A stretch of 64,000 bases of DNA from Candidatus Palibaumannia cicadellinicola (lineage in GTDB: Bacteria > Pseudomonadota > Gammaproteobacteria > Enterobacterales > Enterobacteriaceae), in the NCBI RefSeq assembly GCF_001269425.1, contig NZ_CP011787.1, positions 496,001-560,000 on the forward strand. The letters run 5' to 3'. Positions 21,712 to 30,798 of the stretch are shown here, in pieces (within the stretch, counting starts at the first letter, position 1; the number at the start of each line of letters is the position of its first letter). A program made the position numbers and the translations under genes. The notes beneath the pieces are model-generated. The model did no database searches. It was not told where the DNA came from and saw only the letters and a program-made list of their open reading frames with translations.

Positions 21712-24700
21712 TTGAGTATTAGATATAATATTATTAATCCAATTACTTTGCCACTTAAAAAAAATTGCTTAATTGAAGCTTCTGCTGGTACCGGAAAAAC
21801 ATATACTTTAGTAGTAATTTATCTAAGGTTACTACTAGGTCTAGGTCAAACCTGTGACTATTATCGTCCACTAAAAGTAACAGAAATTCTATTGGTAACA
21901 TTTACTGAGACTACTACTAAAGAACTACGTAGTCGTATCCGTGATAATATTTATCGTTTACGTATATCATGTTATTGTGGTCACAGCGATGATCCATTGC
22001 TAGCAGCTTTGCTGAGTCAAATTACTAATTTAAAATTAGCTTTTAATCAATTACTAATGGCAGAACAACAAATAGATGAGGCCGCGATATTTACCATTCA
22101 TGGTTTTTGCCAAAGAATGATAAATCATAGCTCAATACAATCTGGATTAATTTTTCAGCCAACATTATTAACAGATGAATTAAATTTGCTTAAGCAAGTC
22201 AGTGCGGATTTTTGGCGTCGTTATTTTTATCAATTACCAGAAAATGTTGCGCTAATAGTTCAAAAACATTGGACAAATCCTGATAATTTGTTAGCTGAAC
22301 TATTACCTTACCTTTATAGCGAAGCTATAATTATATGTAGTCATCCACGAGAGAAAAATGAATCTATTATTGATCGTTATATACGTATTATTGATAATAT
22401 TGATGCATTTAAACAACAGTGGTGCGCAATTGAACAAGATTTACTACCTATTATATTAAATATAAATTTAATTCATTTGCTTAAATTAGGATATAGCAAT
22501 AAAAATATATTGTACTCGTGGAAAAAAATTAGCTTATGGGCAGCTAGTAGACCAACGGTAGATGATGAAATACCTAAAGAGCTAGAACTAATCAAATATG
22601 TTGTTATACAAGCAAGTAATATTATGCAAAAACACGAGTTGCAACATAATTTACTTTATAAAGCTATAGAAAATTTATTCCTTAATCCATTATCTCTAAG
22701 AGAATTTATTGTAATATTAGCTATTGAAGAGATAAGAAAATATTTAGCACAAGAAAAACAAATTAGAAATGAGATAGGATTTAACGATCTACTCATACGA
22801 TTTGATAGTATTCTAACTAGTAATATTGGTAACACTGTAGCAAAGTATGTACGCAGTAAATATCCTATAGCGATAATCGATGAATTTCAGGATACTGACT
22901 CAAAGCAATACCGCATATTATCCAAGATATATGGATTGGCTACCAAATTATCAGTCCTATTTCTCATAGGAGATCCTAAACAAGCAATTTACTCATTCCG
23001 TGGCGCAGATATTTTTACTTATATGCTAGCACGTAAATTAGTAGCAGATAAATATACCCTAGAGACCAATTGGCGTTCTTCTCCTGGAATGATTAATGCA
23101 GTTAATAAACTATTTCAGTGCTTACCTAATCCATTTATTTTTAGTAAAATTACATTTAAACCTGTGGTAGCAGCATCTTGTAATGCCAATTTAAGATTTG
23201 TACTATATAATAAGCATCAACCGGCCATGCAATTATGGCTAGAAACAAGTAATGCTGTTGGAGTAATAGATTACAACAAAATAATGGCTAATCAATGCGC
23301 TACTACTATTAGTAATTGGCTAATAGCTGCATCCGCTAATTTAGCCTTTTTCGAAAATAATCAAGGAAAAAAAATATTACAAGCATCAGATATTGCTATC
23401 TTAGTACGAAACCGTAATGAGGCCGTATTAATTCGCGATGCCTTAACATTATTATCAATTTCTTCTGTTTATCTTTCTAACCTTGATAGCGTATTTAAAA
23501 CAACTGAAGCACGTGAAATACTATTAATATTAGAAGCAGTTGTATCACTAGAACAAGATAATAAAAATAATAAAATCCGCTGTGCATTAACTACTCGCTT
23601 ACTAGGGTGTAATGCAGAGGTAATTTATAAATTTAATTTTTATGAATTCCATCGTAAAAAATGGATAACAGAATTTAATTTCTACCGCAAAATTTGGCTA
23701 AAACACGGTATTTTGCCTATGTTATATCATCTAATCACTAGAAACCATATTGCCGAATTATTACTTGGTAGTAGCGGTGGTGAAAGATCTATAACTAATG
23801 TGCTACATTTATGTGAATTATTACAAGAAGAAGCATCTAAAAATTTAGATAATGAATATGCGTTAGTTCGTTGGCTATCTTCAAATATTAGATCTCCAAA
23901 TGAAAATGAGAAAAATCAGCAACTATGGCTAGAAAGCGATAGAAATTTGGTAAAAATTATCACAGTCCATAAATCTAAAGGATTAGAGTTTCCAATAGTT
24001 ATTCTACCGTTTGCTTCTAATTTTCGTAAAAAAAAATTATCTATATTTCATGATCGGAAAAAATATCAGTATTTGTTTGATATTAGCAATTCACCTAATA
24101 GTATAAAGTTAGCTGATGAAGAGCGCCTAGCTGAAGATTTACGGCTACTGTATGTTGCAGTTACTAGATCTATTTATCACTGTTGTATCAGTATTGCTCC
24201 GATATTTCACGGTAACAGAAAAAAAATTGGTACTAGCGATTTTCACAGTAGTGCTATTGGTTTTCTTATACAACAAAAACAGATTGGTAATGCAGTATTT
24301 CTACGTAGCAAATTAGAAAATCTTATGGATCGTGCAGCAGGAGATATAGGATTATTGGAAATTAACAACAATACTAAATCATTGCCTGTAGTCCAAAAAG
24401 AAGGACAAAAATATATTGATATTGCTGCTCCTATTAGCGTTAGAGTATATAAATCTAATTATTTTGATATTTGGCAAATAACTAGTTATACAGGGTTACA
24501 TAAAATAAAAGAATCATCAATTTTAGATCTACACCCTAATATAGATGTAGAAACGGCTGGCGATAACCAGAAATTTAATAATAAAGAAATAAAAGAACTT
24601 ACTCCACATACTTTCCCATGTGGGGCATTGGCTGGAACTTTTTTACACAGATTATTCGAAAAAATAGATTTTACTACAATCCAAATTGATAGTACTTTTT

Positions 24701-25308
24701 TAAGTACAGAGCTAAAAAATTACAATATAGATCAATGTTGGCTACCAATGCTAAAAAAATGGATAAAAACAATAATTACTACATCATTAAACGGTACTAA
24801 GCTATCGCTAAGTATGCTAGATCGTAGCATACTTCACGTTGAGTGGCCATTTTTACTTACAGTAAAAAATATTGTTAAGGCGCAAGAGATAGATAAATTA
24901 TGTAAGCATTATGATAAGTTATCAGCGCTCTGTCCTCCGCTAGATTTTTTACCAATTAAAGGCATGCTAAAAGGTGTAATTGATCTCGTGTTCTGTTGGA
25001 AAAAACGTTATTACCTATTGGACTATAAATCAAACTGGCTTGGGGAAGCAAGTTCAGCTTATACTAAGTTATCAATAGAGCAAGCAATGATCAATAATAG
25101 ATATGAACTACAATATCAGCTTTATACCCTAGCATTACACCGATATCTACGTCATAGATTATTAAATTACGATTATGAAATACATTTTGGAGGTGTTTTT
25201 TATCTTTTTGTCCGTGGTTTTGACATTGATATTCCTAATAAAAGTATTTACATTTGTAGGCCAGATAAAAATTTTATAGATAGACTAGATAAAATGTTCA
25301 ATGGTTAA
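21712..25308 (+). CDS. recB: RecBCD exonuclease V subunit beta (RecB helicase-nuclease)
   Basis: 3'-5' helicase and the only nuclease of RecBCD; it also loads RecA. The 1198-residue protein has Walker A EASAGTGKTYTL (residues 23-34), Walker B IAIIDEFQDTD near 395, GDPKQAIYSFRGAD near 423, TVHKSKGLEFPIV near 755 and LLYVAVTRS near 816. The C-terminal nuclease site GVIDLVF ... YYLLDYKSNWLGE near 1085-1110 retains its Asp, Asp and Lys. The start is TTG at 21712; the 14 residues after it align one for one with E. coli, and AGGA at 21697-21700 precedes it. An ATG at 21707 is followed at once by a stop. It looks catalytically complete. Confidence 0.96.
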   Translation: MSIRYNIINPITLPLKKNCLIEASAGTGKTYTLVVIYLRLLLGLGQTCDYYRPLKVTEILLVTFTETTTKELRSRIRDNIYRLRISCYCGHSDDPLLAALLSQITNLKLAFNQLLMAEQQIDEAAIFTIHGFCQRMINHSSIQSGLIFQPTLLTDELNLLKQVSADFWRRYFYQLPENVALIVQKHWTNPDNLLAELLPYLYSEAIIICSHPREKNESIIDRYIRIIDNIDAFKQQWCAIEQDLLPIILNINLIHLLKLGYSNKNILYSWKKISLWAASRPTVDDEIPKELELIKYVVIQASNIMQKHELQHNLLYKAIENLFLNPLSLREFIVILAIEEIRKYLAQEKQIRNEIGFNDLLIRFDSILTSNIGNTVAKYVRSKYPIAIIDEFQDTDSKQYRILSKIYGLATKLSVLFLIGDPKQAIYSFRGADIFTYMLARKLVADKYTLETNWRSSPGMINAVNKLFQCLPNPFIFSKITFKPVVAASCNANLRFVLYNKHQPAMQLWLETSNAVGVIDYNKIMANQCATTISNWLIAASANLAFFENNQGKKILQASDIAILVRNRNEAVLIRDALTLLSISSVYLSNLDSVFKTTEAREILLILEAVVSLEQDNKNNKIRCALTTRLLGCNAEVIYKFNFYEFHRKKWITEFNFYRKIWLKHGILPMLYHLITRNHIAELLLGSSGGERSITNVLHLCELLQEEASKNLDNEYALVRWLSSNIRSPNENEKNQQLWLESDRNLVKIITVHKSKGLEFPIVILPFASNFRKKKLSIFHDRKKYQYLFDISNSPNSIKLADEERLAEDLRLLYVAVTRSIYHCCISIAPIFHGNRKKIGTSDFHSSAIGFLIQQKQIGNAVFLRSKLENLMDRAAGDIGLLEINNNTKSLPVVQKEGQKYIDIAAPISVRVYKSNYFDIWQITSYTGLHKIKESSILDLHPNIDVETAGDNQKFNNKEIKELTPHTFPCGALAGTFLHRLFEKIDFTTIQIDSTFLSTELKNYNIDQCWLPMLKKWIKTIITTSLNGTKLSLSMLDRSILHVEWPFLLTVKNIVKAQEIDKLCKHYDKLSALCPPLDFLPIKGMLKGVIDLVFCWKKRYYLLDYKSNWLGEASSAYTKLSIEQAMINNRYELQYQLYTLALHRYLRHRLLNYDYEIHFGGVFYLFVRGFDIDIPNKSIYICRPDKNFIDRLDKMFNG

Positions 25309-25380
25309 GTCAACTGTTAGTAAAATTAGTATGTTTATCATTTTTATGATAACTTAATAGTTGAAGCTATAGGTAGTATT

Positions 25381-27294
25381 ATGGAAGAAATTATAATCCA
25401 GGCACAGAAACTAAATTTATGGCGCCCGTTAGATATTTATTTTGCTCGTATGATAGCAGCAGCGTCATCGCCTGATTATTATTCACAGGCATTATTACTA
25501 CTTGCTAGTGCTTGTCTTAGTGCGGATATAGGAGTAGGCCATGTGTGTCTACCATTATCAAGATTGACCAAAAATTACCTATTCGAAGGTCGCTACCCAA
25601 AACTATCTATGCAAATTTTTCAAAAAATTGGTCACCCAAATATGGAAACTTGGCATAATGTGCTACTAAAATCACCATCAGTAAGCGATGGTTTATACTC
25701 AACGCCTTTAGTACTAGATAACAACATGCTTTATTTACATCGTCTGTGGCAATATGAATGTACTATTGCTAATTTTTTTAACAGACCGCTTATGATTATT
25801 AATAATCAGATAAATTATAAACTAGTTAGCACTGTATTAGACAGTATTTTTTCGAAAAATAACCATAATCATATTATGAACTGGCAGAAAATTGCTATTG
25901 CTATAGCAATCACTTCTAAGGTCGCACTAATATCAGGTGGTCCTGGTACAGGAAAAACTAACACTTTAGCTAAATTACTAGTAGCTTTATTACTTATTAA
26001 TACTGATTCGACTAATTATAGTGCGCGTTTGCGTATTATTATCACTACCCCAAATAGTCAAATGATTTCACGCTTAAGGGAGTATATTATGCTCTCTATG
26101 AATAATCTGATATTAGATAATAGTTTAAGAAACAAGATAGTATATCAGATTATGAGTATACCTAGATTGTTAGGTGTACTACCTAACAGCAAACGCATGC
26201 GTTATAATTGTGATAATAAACTTAATGTAGATATATTAATTATTGATGACGCATCAATGATTGATTTACAGATGATGGCTAATATTATAAATGCTATTCC
26301 TAATCAAACTAAGGTAATTTTTTTTGGTGATTATTATCAGTTAGCATCTGTAGAAACAGGAGCAGTATTCAGGGATATTTGTAAATTTGCAGATACTAGT
26401 GGTTACAGCGAAATACGCTCTCAATATTTAGTAAGTTTAACTAGTTGTAGAAAAATATTCTATAGATCAGAAAATAATTATAGGCAGAACAAAATAGCAG
26501 ACATATTCTGTTGTTTAAGAACAAATTACAGATTTAAAGATAGTTCTGGCATTAGCCATTTAGCTAATGCTATTAAAGCTGGGAATATAAAAGATACTAT
26601 TGCTTTGCTTAATTCTATAAAATATCCAGAAATTAATTATATACCAAGATCAAATAAAAATGATTACAAAAATATGGTAGATGATTTTGTTACTGGCTAC
26701 CAATACTATCTAAAATTAGTACATCAAGGTAAATCACATCACAAAATACTAGAATATTTTAATAAATACCGGATACTTGCTGTACTAAGAGAAGGTCAAT
26801 TTGGCGTAAATAACTTAAATAGCAGTATTGAGCATGCTTTAATTTGCTACGGTCTTATTAAGAAAACAATTAGCTTTAGTTGTTATGTTGGTCAACCAAT
26901 AATAATTATGCGTAACTCGCCGTTATTAGAATTATATAATGGGGATATTGGTATCGTGCTTTTAGATAGTAAGCATACAAGACTACTTGCATATTTTCCA
27001 TTATATGATGGAACCATTAAAACAGTACCTATAAACTGTCTACCAAAGTATGAAACAGCTTTCACAATCACAGTACATCAATCAATAGGATCAGAATTTA
27101 CTAATACTGCGTTAGTACTACCAGATAATATTTTGCCAGTATTGACCCGTGAACTTTTATATACTGGAGTTACTAGAGCATGCAAAAATTTGTCTATTTA
27201 TGCACCTCATAATAAGGAGGTATTAGTTCATACGATTAATAGTACTATTAATCGTCGTAGCGGACTTAAAGAAAAGTTACTAATAATTGAGTAA
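25381..27294 (+). CDS. recD: RecBCD exonuclease V subunit alpha (RecD helicase)
   Basis: 5'-3' helicase motor of RecBCD. The 637 residues (608 in E. coli) align throughout. Walker A ISGGPGTGKTNTLAKLL near residue 185 is intact, but several motifs have drifted: Walker B reads LIIDDASMID instead of VVDEASMID, motif Ia TTPNSQMISRL replaces APTGKAAARL, and motif V TVHQSIGSEF replaces TVHKSQGSEF. Motif VI (LYTGVTRA) is kept. The fold and complex are probably retained but motor activity may be weak. It lies 72 bases after recB in the order recC-recB-recD. argA, the E. coli neighbour, is absent. Confidence 0.95.
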   Translation: MEEIIIQAQKLNLWRPLDIYFARMIAAASSPDYYSQALLLLASACLSADIGVGHVCLPLSRLTKNYLFEGRYPKLSMQIFQKIGHPNMETWHNVLLKSPSVSDGLYSTPLVLDNNMLYLHRLWQYECTIANFFNRPLMIINNQINYKLVSTVLDSIFSKNNHNHIMNWQKIAIAIAITSKVALISGGPGTGKTNTLAKLLVALLLINTDSTNYSARLRIIITTPNSQMISRLREYIMLSMNNLILDNSLRNKIVYQIMSIPRLLGVLPNSKRMRYNCDNKLNVDILIIDDASMIDLQMMANIINAIPNQTKVIFFGDYYQLASVETGAVFRDICKFADTSGYSEIRSQYLVSLTSCRKIFYRSENNYRQNKIADIFCCLRTNYRFKDSSGISHLANAIKAGNIKDTIALLNSIKYPEINYIPRSNKNDYKNMVDDFVTGYQYYLKLVHQGKSHHKILEYFNKYRILAVLREGQFGVNNLNSSIEHALICYGLIKKTISFSCYVGQPIIIMRNSPLLELYNGDIGIVLLDSKHTRLLAYFPLYDGTIKTVPINCLPKYETAFTITVHQSIGSEFTNTALVLPDNILPVLTRELLYTGVTRACKNLSIYAPHNKEVLVHTINSTINRRSGLKEKLLIIE

Positions 27295-27499
27295 TTGTTA
27301 CTAGTTATAGTTAGTTATATATAGCTTTAGCATTTTTAAAAACATTACTTTAATTTAATATAAAAAAAATATAGTCTAAAACTATAATTAATAATTAAAA
27401 TTATAAATTAAAAGCAAACAAACAGTATCTAACAATTAATAAAATATATTATTTATTTGGTGTAAAGTAAAACAATGATAATCATGAGGATAACAGAGA

Positions 27500-28133
27500 A
27501 TGGTTCTCAGTAAACTGCAAATAGATTCTACGCTTGAATGGTTCCTTTCTCATTGCCATATTCATAAGTATCCATCTAAGAGTACTATAATTTATCAGGG
27601 TGAAAAAGCAGATACTTTATACTACTTAGTTAAAGGTTCAGTGTCTGTTATCATAAAGGATGAAGAAGGAAAAGAAATGATTCTTGCTTATCTAAATAAA
27701 GATAATTTTATTGGTGAGTTAGGATTATTTAAAGAAGGTCAGGAACGTAGCGCTTGGGTAAGAACAAAAACTGCTTGTGAAGTAGCTGAAATATCATATA
27801 AAAAATTTAGACAACTTATTCAAGTAAATCCAACTATTCTAATGCGTCTTGCATCACAGATTGCAAGTCGTTTACAAGTAACATCAGAGAAAGTAGGAAA
27901 TTTAGTTTTTTTAGATGTTACTGGACGTATTGCACAGACTTTACTAAATCTGACTAAACAGCCAGATGCAATGACTCATCCAGACGGTATGCAAATAAAA
28001 ATTACCCGCCAGGAAATAGGGCAGATTGTTGGATGTTCGCGGGAGACTGTTGGTAGAATTTTAAAAAATACTTGAAAATCAACATCTATTATCTGCTCAT
28101 GGTAAAACTATTGTTGTGTATGGTACTCGTTAG
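27500..28133 (+). CDS. crp: cAMP receptor protein CRP, frameshifted near its 3' end
   Basis: Global cAMP-dependent transcription regulator. From the ATG at 27500 the frame reads 189 residues almost identical to E. coli CRP, with the cyclic-nucleotide domain (GELGLFEEG-type loop, [16 protein letters not shown]) and the helix-turn-helix [22 protein letters not shown]. It then ends after two extra residues at the TGA at 28073-28075. One base out of frame the ancestral tail continues perfectly ([21 protein letters not shown], stop at 28131-28133). A run of six A at 28063-28068 is one base too long; five would restore 210 residues, the E. coli length. As read, the product loses the end of the recognition helix and the last strands. 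Function depends on slippage or on the base being a sequencing error. Confidence 0.9.
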
Positions 28134-28270
28134 TGTACCTAAATGAATATTGAATTTAAATACCATTTATGTTGTTTAAAAAACTTTACATTTTATTCTA
28201 ATAAATTTTTTTAGTAACTGATATGATTTTTTACTAATAATATTTTATTTATTAAAATAAACACATTGTA

Positions 28271-28290
28271 TTGCCATATCACTATGGCAA
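28271..28290. repeat. Perfect 8-bp stem with 4-base loop
   Basis: TTGCCATA and TATGGCAA flank the loop TCAC. It lies about 140 bases past the ancestral crp stop. No T-run follows, so it is not a canonical terminator; it could be an RNA 3'-end stem or a protein site. Confidence 0.45.
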
Positions 28291-28308
28291 ATAGCCATTA
28301 TTATTTAA

Positions 28309-28328
28309 TTTTGTTCCACTGAACAAAA
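28309..28328. repeat. Second perfect 8-bp stem with 4-base loop
   Basis: TTTTGTTC and GAACAAAA flank the loop CACT, 18 bases after the previous hairpin and of identical geometry. On either strand a run of four T or A is part of the stem, so a weak bidirectional terminator is possible. Confidence 0.4.
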
Positions 28329-28796
28329 ACTAAATGCTGTAACTTACAAATAATGTAAAATCATTGTTTGTAGGATCTAGTAATTTTTTGTACTAAATCA
28401 GCGAATTATTATTTGCTAAATAATGCTTTGCTATTGTGTTGAATAGATGATACTAATTATTATTAGTAATAATACAGTATATTAAGTGAATGTATTAATT
28501 GTTATCAACACTAATTTATTGATAATCTAATCTAAGAATTTTTCTAGTATATATAGGAAAATTATCAGCACAATAGCGAATAGTTGATATAACTTGCAAT
28601 TAGTGCTTAATCTTCTGTGAAGAAATTAGGTGAAATCACTAGTTGCTGATGTTCAAACCGTGGAATATATAACATTTTTATGTTAACATATCGTATTATC
28701 TCAACTTTTGCACCTAATTTAAAAAATTATTGATATAGGTTTAAAGTAAATAAACAACTTTCTAATAAAATATATTATATAATCAATTATATCTAT

Positions 28797-28813
28797 GTTA
28801 GTGAGGCACTAAC
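28797..28813. repeat. Perfect 7-bp stem with 3-base loop upstream of dnaB
   Basis: GTTAGTG and CACTAAC flank AGG, about 200 bases before dnaB. It might be in the dnaB leader. There is no T-run after it. Confidence 0.35.
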
Positions 28814-29011
28814 GTTAATCAATATGTTTCGCTAAAAGATAAGCTATTAGCTCAAGCTAATTAACAGTAATATACTTATAAAAAGACTTTTAGTAAAAAA
28901 AATATCATTAAAATATTAATACTGATCATATAATCTCTCTATCCTATTATAAGTTATAAGTCTATATATCTAATTTTAAATTAGAAAGCCAAATAATTAT
29001 TTAAAAACAAT

Positions 29012-30412
29012 ATGTCAGAAAAAAAAACGACTTATAAAGTAAATTTACCAATAGATATGAAGGTAGAGGCTTTAAAAATTCCACCACATTCTTTGGAAGC
29101 TGAACAGTCTGTACTAGGCGGCTTAATGCTAGATAATAAGCGGTGGGATAATGTTTCAGAACGTTTAACAACAAATGATTTCTTTAATAATCAGCACAGG
29201 TTAATTTTTAGAGAAATGCAGATTTTAATTGATATTAGTCAACCTATCGATCTTATTACTCTGGCCGAATCTTTAGAACAGAAAGGTCAGCTAGAAGCTG
29301 TTGGTGGTTTTGCTTATCTAGCTGAGTTATCTAAAAATACCCCTAGTGTAGCTAACATATCTGCTTACGCAGATATTGTCCGCGAACGTGCTGTAGTACG
29401 TGAAATGATTAATGTAGCTCATGAAATCGCAAATGCTGGATATAATCCACAGGGACGTAGTAGTGAATATTTGCTAGATTTAGCAGAATCTATGATATTT
29501 CAGATAGCTGAAAATAGGGCTCATAAAGATGAAGGTCCTAAAAGCATTGACTTTGTTTTAGAAAAGACTGTGGCTCATATTGAGCAGCTGTATAAAAAAC
29601 CAAATCATGGGATAACTGGAGTCTCTAGTGGTTATCTAGACCTAGATAAAAAAACAGCTGGACTACAAAAATCTGATTTGATCATAGTTGCAGCACGACC
29701 ATCAATGGGTAAAACAACTTTTGCTATGAATATATGTGAAAACGCTGCTATGACTGAGGAAAAGCCAGTACTAATTTTTAGCTTAGAAATGTCTGGTGAA
29801 CAGATAATGATACGTATGTTAGCTTCATTATCTCGTGTTGATCATACTAGTATCCGTACTGGTACGCTAAATGATGATGATTGGGCACGTATATCTAGTA
29901 CTATGGGTATTTTATTAGATAAGCGTAATCTGTTATATATTGATGACTCATCTGGTTTAACACCAACAGAAGTACGTTCAAGAGCTCGTCGTATTTTTCG
30001 TGAACATGATGGTTTAAGCCTAATTATGATTGATTATTTACAACTAATGCGTGTTCCAGCACTTTCTGATAACAGAACGCTAGAAATTGCAGAAATCTCA
30101 CGTTCGCTTAAAGCCTTAGCTAAGGAGCTACAAGTACCTGTATTAGCGTTGTCTCAGCTAAATAGAAGCCTAGAACAACGTGCTGATAAGCGACCTATTA
30201 ATTCAGACTTACGTGAATCCGGTTCTATAGAACAGGATGCTGATTTAATTATGTTTATCTATCGTGATGAATTGTATCATGATAATAGTGATATGAAGGG
30301 CATAGCAGAAATTATTATTGGGAAACAACGTAATGGTCCTATCGGTACTGTACGTTTAACTTTTAATGAGCAGTGGTCTAGATTTGATAATTATGCTGGT
30401 ATGTATGATTAA
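29012..30412 (+). CDS. dnaB: Replicative DNA helicase DnaB
   Basis: Hexameric 5'-3' helicase at the replication fork. The 466 residues (471 in E. coli) contain the N-terminal primase-interacting domain (PPHSLEAEQSVLGGLMLD) and the RecA-like domain with Walker A ARPSMGKTTFAMN near residue 232, Walker B LIMIDYLQLMR near 342, ALSQLNRSLEQRADKRP near 384 and DLRESGSIEQDADLIMFIYRDE near 403. It starts at the ATG at 29012 with no strong ribosome-binding site. qor and alr, which flank it in E. coli, are absent; a tRNA gene follows 34 bases later. No intein is present. Confidence 0.98.
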   Translation: MSEKKTTYKVNLPIDMKVEALKIPPHSLEAEQSVLGGLMLDNKRWDNVSERLTTNDFFNNQHRLIFREMQILIDISQPIDLITLAESLEQKGQLEAVGGFAYLAELSKNTPSVANISAYADIVRERAVVREMINVAHEIANAGYNPQGRSSEYLLDLAESMIFQIAENRAHKDEGPKSIDFVLEKTVAHIEQLYKKPNHGITGVSSGYLDLDKKTAGLQKSDLIIVAARPSMGKTTFAMNICENAAMTEEKPVLIFSLEMSGEQIMIRMLASLSRVDHTSIRTGTLNDDDWARISSTMGILLDKRNLLYIDDSSGLTPTEVRSRARRIFREHDGLSLIMIDYLQLMRVPALSDNRTLEIAEISRSLKALAKELQVPVLALSQLNRSLEQRADKRPINSDLRESGSIEQDADLIMFIYRDELYHDNSDMKGIAEIIIGKQRNGPIGTVRLTFNEQWSRFDNYAGMYD

Positions 30413-30446
30413 AATTATTAATATATATTAATAATTATTCAATTAT

Positions 30447-30519
30447 GTCTCCGTAGTTAAATTGGAAATAACAAGCTCCTCCTAAGAGCTAGTTACAGGT
30501 TCGATTCCTGTCGGAGATA
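30447..30519 (+). tRNA. argW: tRNA-Arg, anticodon CCU (reads AGG)
   Basis: A full cloverleaf can be folded: acceptor GTCTCCG/CGGAGAT (30447-30453 with 30512-30518, first pair G-U), D-stem GTTA/TAAC, anticodon stem AGCTC/GAGCT with loop CTCCTAA (anticodon CCT at 30481-30483), four-base variable loop and T-stem ACAGG/CCTGT with loop TTCGATT. The discriminator is A at 30519. The sequence resembles E. coli argW. The 3' CCA is not encoded (ACA follows), so it must be added by the CCA-adding enzyme. Confidence 0.92.
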
Positions 30520-30685
30520 ACAAACTAATTTAATACAAATATATAGAAAACATTAACTATTATATAATAATATATTGATAACTTTATTTTTTATAAAAAA
30601 TTTTACTTTATTTAATATAATATATTAAAAATTTAATTAAATTATTAATTTATTATTAAAATATATTTTTTTTACCTTATACCCC

Positions 30686-30714
30686 CTTGATGCTGTGCCG
30701 TGTGCCCCCAATCT
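30686..30714 (+). promoter_or_regulatory. Heat-shock (sigma-32) promoter of dnaK
   Basis: The -35 element CTTGATG (30686-30692, preceded by CCCC) and the -10 element CCCCAATCT (30706-30714) are separated by exactly 13 bases. This matches the sigma-32 consensus (CTTGAAA, 13-17 bases, CCCCATNT) and closely resembles the E. coli dnaK P1 promoter. It is a GC-rich island in very AT-rich surroundings, 85 bases before the dnaK start. It implies a working RpoH elsewhere in the genome. Confidence 0.88.
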
Positions 30715-30798
30715 TAATTGGCATCGAACGTTGTTAAATTTAGTAGCAAAATTAGGTTTACGATAACAATACATTTGACTTTTTGTGGAGATGTTTAG

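Larger units (their letters stand above)
28134..29011. other. Nearly 0.9 kb without a gene between crp and dnaB
   Basis: No frame of useful length and no tRNA fold is visible. The region contains three small perfect inverted repeats, listed separately. It joins blocks that are at 75 and 92 minutes in E. coli, so it may hold eroded genes plus the crp 3' end and the dnaB promoter. No strong promoter stands out. Confidence 0.6.

Noticed and set aside
28063-28069. Programmed -1 ribosomal frameshift in crp at A AAA AAT
   Set aside because: The preserved tail is in the +1 frame; a -1 shift would read unrelated residues.
28640-28665. A GTTCAAACC sequence resembling a tRNA T-loop
   Set aside because: The flanking bases cannot pair as a T-stem and no acceptor or anticodon arm can be folded.
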